Shown here in pieces: positions 1 to 8,347 of a DNA stretch of 64,000 nucleotides (position 1 is the first letter of the stretch; each line of letters opens with the position of its first letter). A model generated the notes under the pieces. The model made no database searches, was not told the origin of the DNA, and was given only the letters and a program-made list of their open reading frames with translations. Origin of the DNA: Pseudomonas sp. RC10 (GTDB taxonomy: Bacteria > Pseudomonadota > Gammaproteobacteria > Pseudomonadales > Pseudomonadaceae); contig NZ_CP151650.1 of NCBI RefSeq assembly GCF_038397775.1, forward strand, positions 5,718,501-5,782,500. The letters are read 5' to 3'. The position numbers and the translations under genes are program-made.

Positions 1-867
1 ACCGATGCCTCGGTGCGTGTGCAGAAGCTCAAGAAAAACGAGTGTCAGGTGACACTCAATCCCCGCCCCGCCGACGTCGAGTCCATCAAGGCAGACAAGA
101 ATCTTCAGGTGATCGAGAAACCCGGCTTCAACCTCGGTTACATCGCCTACAACGTGCGCCATGCGCCGCTGGACAACTTGCAGGTTCGTCAGGCGCTGGA
201 CATGGCGGTGGACAAGAAGGCGATCATCGACGCGGTGTATCAGGGTGCGGGCCAACTGGCGCAGAACGCCATGCCGCCGACCCAGTGGTCCTACGATGAA
301 ACCGTCAAGGACGCCCCCTACAATCCGGAAAAGGCACGCGAGCTGCTGCGTGCTGCCGGTGTCAAGGAAGGCACCGAACTGACCCTCTGGGCCATGCCCG
401 TGCAACGGCCGTACAACCCGAACGCCAAGCTGATGGCGCAAATGCTTCAGGCTGACTGGGCCAAGGTGGGCATCAAGGCCACCATCGTCAGCTACGAATG
501 GGGCGAGTACCTCAAGCGCAGCAAGAACGGCGAGCACGACATCTCGCTGATCGGCTGGACCGGCGACAACGGTGACCCCGACAACTGGATGGGCACGCTG
601 TACAGCTGCGCCTCCATTGGCGGCAACAACTACTCGATGTGGTGCGACGAGAAGTACGACGCGCTGATCAAGTCGGCCGTGTCCACGGCGGACAAGAACC
701 AGCGCATCGACCTCTACAAGCAAGCCCAGCACTACCTCAAGAGCCAGGTGCCGATCACGCCGATCGCTCACTCCACGGTCATTCAGCCGTTGCGTAAAAA
801 CGTTCAGGGGTTTCAGGTCAGTCCGTTCAATCGCAACAACTTCTCCGGCGTCAGCATCGCCGACTAA
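1..867 (+). CDS. Dipeptide ABC transporter periplasmic binding protein, C-terminal part (partial)
   Basis: The reading frame is open from base 1, so the start codon and signal peptide lie left of the window; 288 codons remain. It is the C-terminal part of an SBP_bac_5 family protein that binds di/oligopeptides in the periplasm for the DppBCDF permease. The conserved segment GWTGDNGDPDNW is encoded near 553-590, and the protein is clearly homologous along its length to the complete binding protein at 2504-4123 (shared KLKxNECQV, EWGEYL/EWGEML and NGEHD segments). It is followed by the porin gene in the same direction. In P. aeruginosa several such binding proteins share one Dpp permease, so the two copies here probably widen the peptide range (inference). 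Confidence 0.93.
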   Translation, partial: TDASVRVQKLKKNECQVTLNPRPADVESIKADKNLQVIEKPGFNLGYIAYNVRHAPLDNLQVRQALDMAVDKKAIIDAVYQGAGQLAQNAMPPTQWSYDETVKDAPYNPEKARELLRAAGVKEGTELTLWAMPVQRPYNPNAKLMAQMLQADWAKVGIKATIVSYEWGEYLKRSKNGEHDISLIGWTGDNGDPDNWMGTLYSCASIGGNNYSMWCDEKYDALIKSAVSTADKNQRIDLYKQAQHYLKSQVPITPIAHSTVIQPLRKNVQGFQVSPFNRNNFSGVSIAD

Positions 868-1023
868 CCCGAGCAACTGTGCCACAGGTGAATGTTCGCC
901 TTTGGCACTGCTTTATCCGCAATCCGCGGAACGAGCGAAAAAAGGCCCACAAGGCCGCTTCATCAAAGCCGGTCCTCCATAAAAACCGGCCTCTATAAAA
1001 GATGTAAAAGGGAGCTTCAACAC
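868..1023 (+). promoter_or_regulatory. Intra-operon spacer with stem-loops before the porin gene
   Basis: This 156-base gap holds a GCCGGT/ACCGGC stem at about 967-994 just upstream of the porin ribosome binding site, and an AGGCC-rich segment before it. No T-run follows, so it looks like an mRNA processing or stabilising structure, or a weak attenuator, rather than a full terminator. This is read by eye only. Confidence 0.35.
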
Positions 1024-2406
1024 GTGAAAAAAGCCAGCACCGCTGTATTCGCCCTCTCCGCCCTCGCCTTGAGCGTCGCGGCCCAGGCAGAGCCAACCAG
1101 TCAGGAATTCGTCCCGACGACACTGGCCACCACCAACGCCCAGAGCGAAGCCAAAGGCTTTCTGGAAGACTCGAAAATCACCGGTTCGACCAAGAACTGG
1201 TACGCCAATGAACTGCTGCGTCGCGGCGGCAATTTCAGCCGCAGCGAGAACGGCGTCGTGGTCGATCGCGACCCACGTCGTATCAACTGGGTGCAAGGCA
1301 CCATCGTTGACTACAGCTCGGGCTTCACTCAGGGCACCGTCGGGTTCGCCACGCAGATGGCGGTCTACAACGCCGTTGCGCTGGACCGCGACAAGGATGA
1401 CCTGATGGGCGGCGCCAACCGCACGTTGACCAAGAACAACGGCGACCCCGTTGGCCAGTGGAGCAAGCTGGGCCTGGGCAACATCAAGGCTCGCATCTCC
1501 AACACCACGCTGACCGCCGGCCGCCAGTCGCTGAACACGCCGGTACTGGCCTACATCGGTAACCGTGCGCTGCCGTCGAGCTTCGAAGGTGTGAGCATCC
1601 TCAGCGAAGAATTCAACAACCTGTCGTTCACCGCTGGCAGCTTCGACCGCGTCTCACCGCGTTCCGAGCAGAGCCTGACCAAGTTCCGCTCCGAGTACAC
1701 CGCCAACGCGAACATCGAAGCCGACCGCGTGGACATGGCCGGTGTCGACTACAAGCCGTTCAAAAGCCTGACGACCAGCTTCTACGCTTCGAACGTCCAG
1801 GATTTCTGGCACCAGTACTATTTCTCGTTCCTGCACGAGCTGGGCGACACCGACGTCCTGGGCCTGAGCACCAACCTGAACTACTACAAAACCAAAGATT
1901 CCGGCTCGAAGAAAATGGGCCCGATCGACAACGACACCTACTCCCTGTCGTTGACCGCGACCCACAAGGCGCACAGCTTCAGCATCGCCTATCAGGAAGT
2001 CGAGGGTGACACCTACTTCGACTACGTGCATGACAGCAACGCCATCTTCCTCGCCAACTCCCTGCTCTCGGACTTCAACGGACCGAACGAGAAGTCGGTG
2101 CAGCTGAGCTACCTGCTGAATATGGCCGACTATGGCGTGCCAGGCCTGAAGTTCAACGTCTATCAAGCCCGCGGCTTCGACATCGACGGTACGCACTACA
2201 AAGGCACCGCCTATGACGTGCGCAGCATGGACGGCGAAACTCACTACGAATACGGCGTCGGCGCGTCGTACACCCTGCAGTCCGGCCCGCTGAAGGCCTC
2301 GACCATGCGCGGCACGTACACCACCCACCGCGCGAGTGCGAACCAGGCTGACGGCAACATCAACGAGTTCCGTCTGGTGACCACCATCCCGTTCAACATC
2401 CTTTAA
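1024..2406 (+). CDS. opdP: OprD-family outer membrane porin, dipeptide porin OpdP-like
   Basis: The 460-residue protein starts at GTG 1024, behind GGGAG at 1010-1014; the frame is open further upstream, but only from this GTG does a proper signal peptide begin (MKKASTAVFALSALALSVAAQA, cut after AQA). The mature part has the substrate-specific OprD porin character: N-terminal FLEDSK, RNWY-like KNWYANELLRR, then alternating aromatic beta strands. It sits between two dipeptide-binding protein genes and upstream of dppBCDF, the arrangement of PA4500-PA4506, where the porin is OpdP (glycine-glutamate dipeptide uptake). The specific substrate is inferred from context. Confidence 0.88.
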   Translation: MKKASTAVFALSALALSVAAQAEPTSQEFVPTTLATTNAQSEAKGFLEDSKITGSTKNWYANELLRRGGNFSRSENGVVVDRDPRRINWVQGTIVDYSSGFTQGTVGFATQMAVYNAVALDRDKDDLMGGANRTLTKNNGDPVGQWSKLGLGNIKARISNTTLTAGRQSLNTPVLAYIGNRALPSSFEGVSILSEEFNNLSFTAGSFDRVSPRSEQSLTKFRSEYTANANIEADRVDMAGVDYKPFKSLTTSFYASNVQDFWHQYYFSFLHELGDTDVLGLSTNLNYYKTKDSGSKKMGPIDNDTYSLSLTATHKAHSFSIAYQEVEGDTYFDYVHDSNAIFLANSLLSDFNGPNEKSVQLSYLLNMADYGVPGLKFNVYQARGFDIDGTHYKGTAYDVRSMDGETHYEYGVGASYTLQSGPLKASTMRGTYTTHRASANQADGNINEFRLVTTIPFNIL

Positions 2407-2422
2407 TCAACCGCTGGGCAGT

Positions 2423-2459
2423 TTCGGGGCAAGGTTCATACAGAACTTAATGCCCCGAA
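2423..2459 (+). promoter_or_regulatory. Stem-loop between porin and second binding protein gene
   Basis: A perfect 9-bp stem TTCGGGGCA (2423-2431) / TGCCCCGAA (2451-2459) encloses a small GTTC/GAAC stem (2434-2437 / 2443-2446). No T-run follows. Its position just before a binding-protein gene suits an RNA element that separates or stabilises operon segments so that binding protein is made in excess (inference). Confidence 0.5.
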
Positions 2460-2503
2460 GCACCCACTGAGTAATGGCTTCATCACTTGCGGAGGGCGTT
2501 TTC

Positions 2504-4123
2504 TTGAAATCGACATTCAAACTCGCAACATTGCGCAACGCAGTCGCATTGGCACTGGGAATGACACTGCTCAGCGCCGCGGTCGGCGTTCAGGCCAAAC
2601 CTCTTGTGGTCTGCACCGAAGCCAGCCCGGAAGGGTTTGACATTGCGCTGTACACCACCGCCGTCACTGGGGATGCTGCGTCGGAAACCATTTACAACCG
2701 TCTGGTGGACTTCAAGCCCGGCACCACTGACATCCAGCCGGCTCTGGCCGAGTCGTGGGAAATCAGCGAAGACGGCCTCAATTACACGTTCCACCTGCGC
2801 AAAGGTGTCAAGTTCCACACCACCGATTACTTCAAACCAACGCGCGACATGAATGCCGACGACGTGGTCTGGAGCTTCCAACGCCAGTTGGACCCGAACC
2901 ATCCGTGGCACAAACAATCGACCGTGGGTTTCCCGTACTTCGAAAGCATGGGCTTCAAGGACCTGCTCAAGAACGTCGAGAAGGTTGACGACAACACCGT
3001 CAAATTCACCCTGACCCGTCGCGAAGCACCGTTCCTGGCGGACGTTGCCATGGCCTTCTCCTCGATCTACTCGGCCGAATACGCCGATCAATTGCTCAAG
3101 AGCAATAAACTCGAAGGCCTGAACAGCCAGCCGATCGGCACCGGCCCCTTTGTATTCCAGCGCTACGCCAAGGATGCACAGGTGCGTTTCAAGGCCAACC
3201 CGGATTACTTCCGTGGCAAACCGCCAGCGGACACCCTGATTCTGGCCATCGCCACCGACAACAACGTGCGCCTGCAAAAGCTCAAGGCCAACGAGTGTCA
3301 GGTCGCGCTGTATCCCAAGCCAGATGACATCCCGAGCATCAAGAACGACCCGAACCTCAAGGTCGATGAGCTGAACGCGATGACCACTTCCTACATCGGG
3401 ATGAACACCACCCACAAGTACATGAGCGACGTGCGGGTGCGGAAGGCCATCGACATCGCCTTCGACAAGGAAGCCTACGTCAACGCGCTGTTCGGCAAGG
3501 GCAACGCCACGGTAGGGGTCAACCCGTACCCGGACACCCTGCTGGGCTACAACAAAACCCTGAAGAATCCGGCCCACGATCTGGACAAGGCACGTGCCTT
3601 GCTTAAGGAAGCAGGCGTGCCGGACGGCACCGTGCTGACCCTGTTCACCCGCAACGGCGGCGGTCCAACCAACCCGAACCCGATGCTGGGCGCGCAGATG
3701 ATGCAGTCGGATTTGGCGAAAGTCGGCATTAAGTTAGATATTCGCGTCATGGAATGGGGCGAAATGCTCAAACGTGCCAAAAACGGCGAGCACGACATGG
3801 TGTCGGCGGGCTGGGCAGGTGACAATGGCGACCCTGATAACTTCCTGACGCCGAACCTCAGCTGCGAAGCCGCCAAAAACGGCGAAAACTACGCCCGCTG
3901 GTGCAATGAGAAGTTCCAGACCCTGATCGATCAGGCACGGGAAAAAACCGACCCGGCCGAACGTGCTGCGCTCTATGAGCAGGCACAAGTGATCTTCAAT
4001 CAGGATCAGCCATGGATCAGCATGGCGCACACCAAGATGTTCACGGCAATGCGCAAGAACGTAGAGGGCTACCACATTAGCCCCCTCACCACTAATAACT
4101 TCGCCACCACCCAGGTGAAGTAG
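2504..4123 (+). CDS. dppA: Dipeptide ABC transporter periplasmic binding protein
   Basis: A full-length SBP_bac_5 protein (539 residues from TTG 2504). I prefer TTG 2504 over the upstream ATG 2474 because GGAGG at 2491-2495 is correctly spaced for it and the protein then begins MKSTFKLATLRN, giving a standard signal peptide ending GVQA before KPLVVCTEASPEGF. It binds di- or oligopeptides for the adjacent DppBCDF complex; SPEGFDIALYTTAVTGDA near the mature N terminus and GWAGDNGDPDN near the C terminus are family hallmarks. Likely counterpart of P. aeruginosa PA4502. A hairpin (GGCGGG 4135-4140 / CCCGCC 4155-4160) follows the stop. Confidence 0.93.
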   Translation: MKSTFKLATLRNAVALALGMTLLSAAVGVQAKPLVVCTEASPEGFDIALYTTAVTGDAASETIYNRLVDFKPGTTDIQPALAESWEISEDGLNYTFHLRKGVKFHTTDYFKPTRDMNADDVVWSFQRQLDPNHPWHKQSTVGFPYFESMGFKDLLKNVEKVDDNTVKFTLTRREAPFLADVAMAFSSIYSAEYADQLLKSNKLEGLNSQPIGTGPFVFQRYAKDAQVRFKANPDYFRGKPPADTLILAIATDNNVRLQKLKANECQVALYPKPDDIPSIKNDPNLKVDELNAMTTSYIGMNTTHKYMSDVRVRKAIDIAFDKEAYVNALFGKGNATVGVNPYPDTLLGYNKTLKNPAHDLDKARALLKEAGVPDGTVLTLFTRNGGGPTNPNPMLGAQMMQSDLAKVGIKLDIRVMEWGEMLKRAKNGEHDMVSAGWAGDNGDPDNFLTPNLSCEAAKNGENYARWCNEKFQTLIDQAREKTDPAERAALYEQAQVIFNQDQPWISMAHTKMFTAMRKNVEGYHISPLTTNNFATTQVK

Positions 4124-4134
4124 AAGAAGAATCT

Positions 4135-4160
4135 GGCGGGCTCCAAACCGGAGACCCGCC
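4135..4160 (+). promoter_or_regulatory. Stem-loop between dppA and dppB
   Basis: The hairpin pairs GGCGGG with CCCGCC and inner TCC with GGA around a short loop, 12 bases after the dppA stop. It lacks a T-run. Such structures after binding-protein genes commonly protect the upstream mRNA from 3' exonucleases, and would lower permease relative to binding protein (inference). Confidence 0.5.
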
Positions 4161-4197
4161 GGAACACGCCTAACCGGCAGATGAGGTACACGAGAAG

Positions 4198-5208
4198 ATG
4201 TTTAGTTTTATCGCTCGCCGAGTGGGGTTACTGATACCCACCTTCTTCGGCATCACCTTGCTGACCTTCGCACTGATTCGCCTGATTCCGGGCGACCCGG
4301 TCGAAGTCATGATGGGTGAACGCCGGGTCGATCCGGAAATGCACGCCCAAGCCATGGAACGTCTTGGCCTGAACAAGCCCCTTTATGCGCAATACATCGA
4401 TTACGTCGGCAAGCTCGCCCATGGCGACCTCGGCGAATCGCTGCGGACGCGCACGAGCGTGTGGACCGAATTCACTTCGCTGTTCCCGGCGACGCTGGAA
4501 CTGTCGATTGCGGCGCTGATATTCGCTGGCATCATCGGGCTTCTGGCCGGTGTCATCGCGGCCTTGCGACGAGGGTCCCTGTTCGACCATGGGGTGATGG
4601 GCATCTCCCTGGCGGGGTACTCGATGCCGATCTTCTGGTGGGGCCTGATCCTGATCATGTTCTTCTCGGTATCGCTGGGCTGGACCCCGGTATCGGGACG
4701 TATCGACCTGCTGTACGACATTCCGCCGAAAACCGGCTTCATGCTGATCGACACCCTGCTCAGCGATGAAGAAGGCTCGTTCATCGACGCCCTGCGTCAC
4801 TTGATTCTGCCGGCCATCGTGCTGGGCACCATTCCGCTGGCGGTGATCGCCCGGATGACCCGCTCCTCGATGCTCGAAGTGCTGCGTGAAGACTACGTGC
4901 GTACCGCCCGCGCCAAAGGCCTGTCGCCTGCCCGCGTGGTGTTCGTCCACGGCCTGCGCAACGCGCTGATCCCTGTTCTGACCGTGTTCGGCCTGCAAGT
5001 GGGCACGCTACTCGCCGGTGCAGTGCTGACCGAAACGATCTTCTCCTGGCCGGGTATCGGCAAATGGCTGATCGAAGCCATTGGCGCCCGTGACTACCCT
5101 GTCGTGCAGAACGGCATCCTGTTAATCGCCTGCCTGGTGATTCTGGTCAACTTCGTGGTGGACATCCTCTACGGCTTTGCCAACCCACGCATTCGTCACC
5201 AGCGCTGA
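4198..5208 (+). CDS. dppB: Dipeptide ABC transporter permease DppB
   Basis: The 336-residue inner-membrane permease has the typical DppB/OppB start (MFSFIARRVGLLIPTFFGIT), a LIPGDPVEVMMGER segment after the first membrane helix, about six membrane segments, and the cytoplasmic EAA loop (DYVRTARAKGLSPARVVF, about residues 230-260) that docks on the ATPases. It pairs with DppC to form the channel. The next gene starts 11 bases after its stop. Its length equals that of E. coli DppB to within a few residues. Confidence 0.95.
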   Translation: MFSFIARRVGLLIPTFFGITLLTFALIRLIPGDPVEVMMGERRVDPEMHAQAMERLGLNKPLYAQYIDYVGKLAHGDLGESLRTRTSVWTEFTSLFPATLELSIAALIFAGIIGLLAGVIAALRRGSLFDHGVMGISLAGYSMPIFWWGLILIMFFSVSLGWTPVSGRIDLLYDIPPKTGFMLIDTLLSDEEGSFIDALRHLILPAIVLGTIPLAVIARMTRSSMLEVLREDYVRTARAKGLSPARVVFVHGLRNALIPVLTVFGLQVGTLLAGAVLTETIFSWPGIGKWLIEAIGARDYPVVQNGILLIACLVILVNFVVDILYGFANPRIRHQR

Positions 5209-5219
5209 GATCACTTTTT

Positions 5220-6131
5220 ATGAGCACACCTACTCCCGTAGTAGCAGTCGATCAAAGCCTGCTCTACCCGTCCGTTTACAAAGAGTTCTGGCAGCATTTC
5301 TCAAAGAACAAAGGCGCCGTCGCGGGCCTGGCGTTCATGCTGCTGATCGTTTTCTGCGCCCTGTTCGCGCCATGGGTCGCCCCTCACGATCCGAGCGAGC
5401 AATACCGTGACTTCCTGCTGACCCCACCGGTCTGGCTCGAAGGCGGTCAATGGCGGTTCCTGCTGGGCACCGATGAGCTGGGTCGCGACCTGCTGTCGCG
5501 TCTGATCCAGGGTTCGCGCCTGTCGCTGCTGATCGGCCTTTCGTCGGTGGTGATGTCGCTGATTCCAGGGATTCTCATGGGCCTGCTGGCCGGTTTCTTC
5601 CCGAAAATCCTCGGCCCGACCATCATGCGTCTGATGGACATCATGCTGGCCCTGCCGTCGCTGCTGCTGGCTGTGGCGATCGTCGCGATCCTCGGCCCTG
5701 GCCTGATCAACACCGTGATCGCCATCGCCATCGTTTCGCTGCCGTCCTACGTGCGTCTGACCCGTGCTGCTGTCATGGGTGAGCTGAACCGCGACTACGT
5801 GACCGCCGCCCGCCTGGCCGGTGCGACCCTGCCGCGCCTGATGTTCATCACCGTACTGCCGAACTGCATGGCACCGCTGATCGTTCAAGCGACCTTGAGT
5901 TTTTCCTCGGCGATTCTCGACGCTGCGGCGTTGGGCTTCCTCGGTCTGGGTGTACAACCGCCAACGCCTGAGTGGGGCACCATGCTCGCTTCGGCCCGCG
6001 ACTACATCGAACGCGCCTGGTGGGTGGTGAGCCTTCCAGGTCTGACCATTTTGCTCAGCGTGCTGGCAATCAACCTGATGGGCGACGGTCTGCGCGATGC
6101 GCTGGACCCGAAACTCAAGAACGCCGCCTGA
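5220..6131 (+). CDS. dppC: Dipeptide ABC transporter permease DppC
   Basis: The 303-residue permease partner of DppB has the N-terminal OppC_N helix (about residues 30-50), an [15 protein letters not shown] segment characteristic of DppC/OppC, and the EAA loop [15 protein letters not shown] (about residues 197-211). The ATPase gene follows 10 bases downstream. The ribosome binding site is weak (GAG at 5209-5211), suggesting coupling to dppB translation (inference). Confidence 0.95.
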   Translation: MSTPTPVVAVDQSLLYPSVYKEFWQHFSKNKGAVAGLAFMLLIVFCALFAPWVAPHDPSEQYRDFLLTPPVWLEGGQWRFLLGTDELGRDLLSRLIQGSRLSLLIGLSSVVMSLIPGILMGLLAGFFPKILGPTIMRLMDIMLALPSLLLAVAIVAILGPGLINTVIAIAIVSLPSYVRLTRAAVMGELNRDYVTAARLAGATLPRLMFITVLPNCMAPLIVQATLSFSSAILDAAALGFLGLGVQPPTPEWGTMLASARDYIERAWWVVSLPGLTILLSVLAINLMGDGLRDALDPKLKNAA

Positions 6132-6141
6132 GGACGTCCGA

Positions 6142-7110
6142 ATGCCACTTTTAGAAATCAAAAACCTCAACGTTCGCTTCGGCGATGCGACCGCCACCCC
6201 GGTCGTCGACGGCCTGGACTTGGCCGTGGACAAGGGCGAAGTCCTGGCCATTGTGGGCGAATCCGGCTCGGGCAAATCCGTGACCATGATGGCGCTGATG
6301 GGCCTGATCGATCACCCCGGCATCGTCACCGCCGACTCCCTGATTTTCGACGGCAAGGACATGCTCAAGTTGAGCCCGCGCCAGCGTCGGCAGATCGTCG
6401 GCAAAGACCTGTCGATGGTCTTCCAGGACCCGATGACCGCGTTGAACCCCAGCTACACCGTGGGTTTCCAGATCGAGGAAGTGCTGCGCGCCCACCTCGG
6501 CATGTCGGGCCGCGCTGCGCGCCAACGTGCGCTGGAGCTGCTGCAGAAGGTTGAAATCCCGGGCGCCGCACAGCGTCTGGAGGCTTACCCGCACCAACTT
6601 TCGGGCGGTATGAGCCAGCGTGTTGCGATTGCCATGGCGATTGCCGGGGAACCGAAACTGCTGATCGCCGACGAACCGACCACTGCGCTCGACGTGACCA
6701 TTCAAGCTCAGATCATGGACCTGTTGCTCGCCCTGCAAAAAGAGCAGGACATGGGCCTGGTGCTCATTACTCACGACCTTGCTGTCGTGGCCGAGACCGC
6801 CCAGCGTGTGTGCGTGATGTATGCAGGGCAAGCGGTGGAAGTCGGTCAGGTGCCCGGTCTGTTCGACGTGCCTGCGCACCCGTACAGCGAAGCCCTGCTG
6901 GCCGCGATTCCCGAACACAGCATGGGCGCCGCGCGCCTCTCGACGCTGCCGGGTATCGTCCCTGGCCGTTACGACCGTCCGAGCGGCTGCCTGCTGTCGC
7001 CGCGCTGCCCGTACGTTCAAGAGACCTGCCGCCAACAGCGCCCTGCGCTGGACCCTAAAGCCAACAGCCTCGCCCGCTGCTTCTACCCGCTGAATCAGGA
7101 GGTGGCGTAA
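6142..7110 (+). CDS. dppD: Dipeptide ABC transporter ATP-binding protein DppD
   Basis: The 322-residue ATPase starts at ATG 6142 ([15 protein letters not shown]) behind AGGACG; a GTG-type extension back to 6097 would overlap dppC and is not needed. It carries Walker A GESGSGKS, signature LSGGMSQR, Walker [10 protein letters not shown] and the oligo/dipeptide C-terminal domain with the Cys-rich [14 protein letters not shown] segment that in this family can hold an iron-sulfur cluster. It forms the nucleotide-binding pair with DppF. Its stop overlaps the dppF start by one base (TAATG), implying translational coupling. Confidence 0.95.
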   Translation: MPLLEIKNLNVRFGDATATPVVDGLDLAVDKGEVLAIVGESGSGKSVTMMALMGLIDHPGIVTADSLIFDGKDMLKLSPRQRRQIVGKDLSMVFQDPMTALNPSYTVGFQIEEVLRAHLGMSGRAARQRALELLQKVEIPGAAQRLEAYPHQLSGGMSQRVAIAMAIAGEPKLLIADEPTTALDVTIQAQIMDLLLALQKEQDMGLVLITHDLAVVAETAQRVCVMYAGQAVEVGQVPGLFDVPAHPYSEALLAAIPEHSMGAARLSTLPGIVPGRYDRPSGCLLSPRCPYVQETCRQQRPALDPKANSLARCFYPLNQEVA

Positions 7111-8084
7111 TGAGCGAAATCGTATTGACCGCCCGTGACCTCACCCGTCACTACGATGTATCCCAGGGTTTCTTCAAACCCCACGCCACCGTTCGCGCCC
7201 TCAACGGCGTGTCGTTCGAACTGGAAGCGGGCAAGACGCTGGCGGTGGTCGGTGAATCCGGCTGCGGCAAGTCCACACTCGCCCGCGCCCTGACATTGAT
7301 CGAAGAGCCTTCGTCGGGTTCATTGAAGATCGCCGGGCAGGAAGTGAATGGCGCGACCAAGGAGCAACGCAAGCAACTGCGCAAAGACGTGCAGATGGTG
7401 TTCCAAAGCCCGTACGCCTCGCTGAACCCACGCCAGAAGATCGGCGATCAACTGGGCGAGCCCCTGCTGATCAACACCAAGCTGTCGGCGGCCGAACGCC
7501 GCGAGAAAGTGCAGGCGATGATGAAGCAGGTCGGCCTGCGCCCTGAGCATTACCAGCGCTACCCGCACATGTTTTCGGGCGGTCAACGTCAGCGTATTGC
7601 CCTGGCGCGCGCGATGATGCTGCAACCGAAAGTACTGGTGGCGGACGAACCGACGTCGGCGCTGGACGTGTCGATTCAGGCGCAGGTGCTGAACCTGTTC
7701 ATGGATTTGCAGCAGGAATTCAACACCGGTTACGTGTTCATCTCGCACAACCTCGCGGTGGTGCGGCATGTGGCGGACACGGTACTGGTGATGTACCTGG
7801 GTCGTCCTGCCGAGATGGGGCCGAAGGAGGAGATTTATAACCGCCCTCTGCACCCGTACACCCAGGCGCTGCTGTCAGCGACCCCAACGATTCACCCGGA
7901 CCCGCTGAAGCCGAAGATCAAGATCGTCGGCGAACTGCCCAACCCGCTGAACCCCCCATCAGGCTGCGCCTTCCACAAGCGCTGCCCGTACGCGACCGAA
8001 CGCTGCAGCACCGAGATTCCGGAACTGCGCACCGTGGATAATCGTCAGGTGGCTTGCCACTATGCGGAGCAGTTTGTGGCGTGA
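7110..8084 (+). CDS. dppF: Dipeptide ABC transporter ATP-binding protein DppF
   Basis: The 324-residue ATPase has Walker A GESGCGKS, signature FSGGQRQR, Walker B VLVADEPTS and the C-terminal oligopeptide/dipeptide domain with GCAFHKRCPYATERC. It is the second ATPase of the DppBCDF importer, which takes up dipeptides delivered by the binding proteins encoded upstream. It is the last gene of the operon; a strong terminator follows 23 bases after the stop. Confidence 0.95.
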   Translation: MSEIVLTARDLTRHYDVSQGFFKPHATVRALNGVSFELEAGKTLAVVGESGCGKSTLARALTLIEEPSSGSLKIAGQEVNGATKEQRKQLRKDVQMVFQSPYASLNPRQKIGDQLGEPLLINTKLSAAERREKVQAMMKQVGLRPEHYQRYPHMFSGGQRQRIALARAMMLQPKVLVADEPTSALDVSIQAQVLNLFMDLQQEFNTGYVFISHNLAVVRHVADTVLVMYLGRPAEMGPKEEIYNRPLHPYTQALLSATPTIHPDPLKPKIKIVGELPNPLNPPSGCAFHKRCPYATERCSTEIPELRTVDNRQVACHYAEQFVA

Positions 8085-8107
8085 GCCACGTTTGATCGAT
8101 AAATGAG

Positions 8108-8146
8108 AAAGGCCGTTACGCTTGAGCGTAACGGCCTTTTTTGTTT
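8108..8146 (+). terminator. Rho-independent terminator of the dpp operon
   Basis: A perfect 14-bp stem AAAGGCCGTTACGC (8108-8121) / GCGTAACGGCCTTT (8126-8139) with a TTGA loop is followed by a T-rich tract (TTTTTTGTTT). It closes the dpp operon. Confidence 0.95.
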
Positions 8147-8205
8147 GGTCTGAATCGAGGTAGGGGTGTTGATCAGAATTGCAATCTGAAGATTGGCACC
8201 GAAAC

Positions 8206-8313
8206 CTGTAGGAGACGCCGGAGGTTACGACGGCAGCGATTGCGGTGTATCAGGGACAGATGAGTGACCTGACCTACCGTTTTCGCTGCCGTCGTAACCT
8301 CCGGCGTCTCCCA
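8206..8313. repeat. REP-like inverted pair, third family (GTAGGAGACGCCGGAGG type)
   Basis: Two inverted arms of about 30 bases (8206-8240 and 8283-8313; core GGAGACGCCGGAGG and CCTCCGGCGTCTCC, extending through TTACGACGGCAGCGA) flank a 42-base spacer. The outer TGTAGGAG/CTCCCACA ends are those of the other REP elements in the window, but the inner arm differs, so it is a separate sequence family of the same design. It lies between dppF and the 3' end of piuB. Confidence 0.85.
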
Positions 8314-8347
8314 CATGAGTTATGGCAGGACACAGATCTGCGTCCTG

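Noticed and set aside
892..1023. Longer N terminus for the porin from ATG 892
   Set aside because: It would put 44 non-signal residues before a good signal peptide; GTG 1024 has the ribosome binding site.
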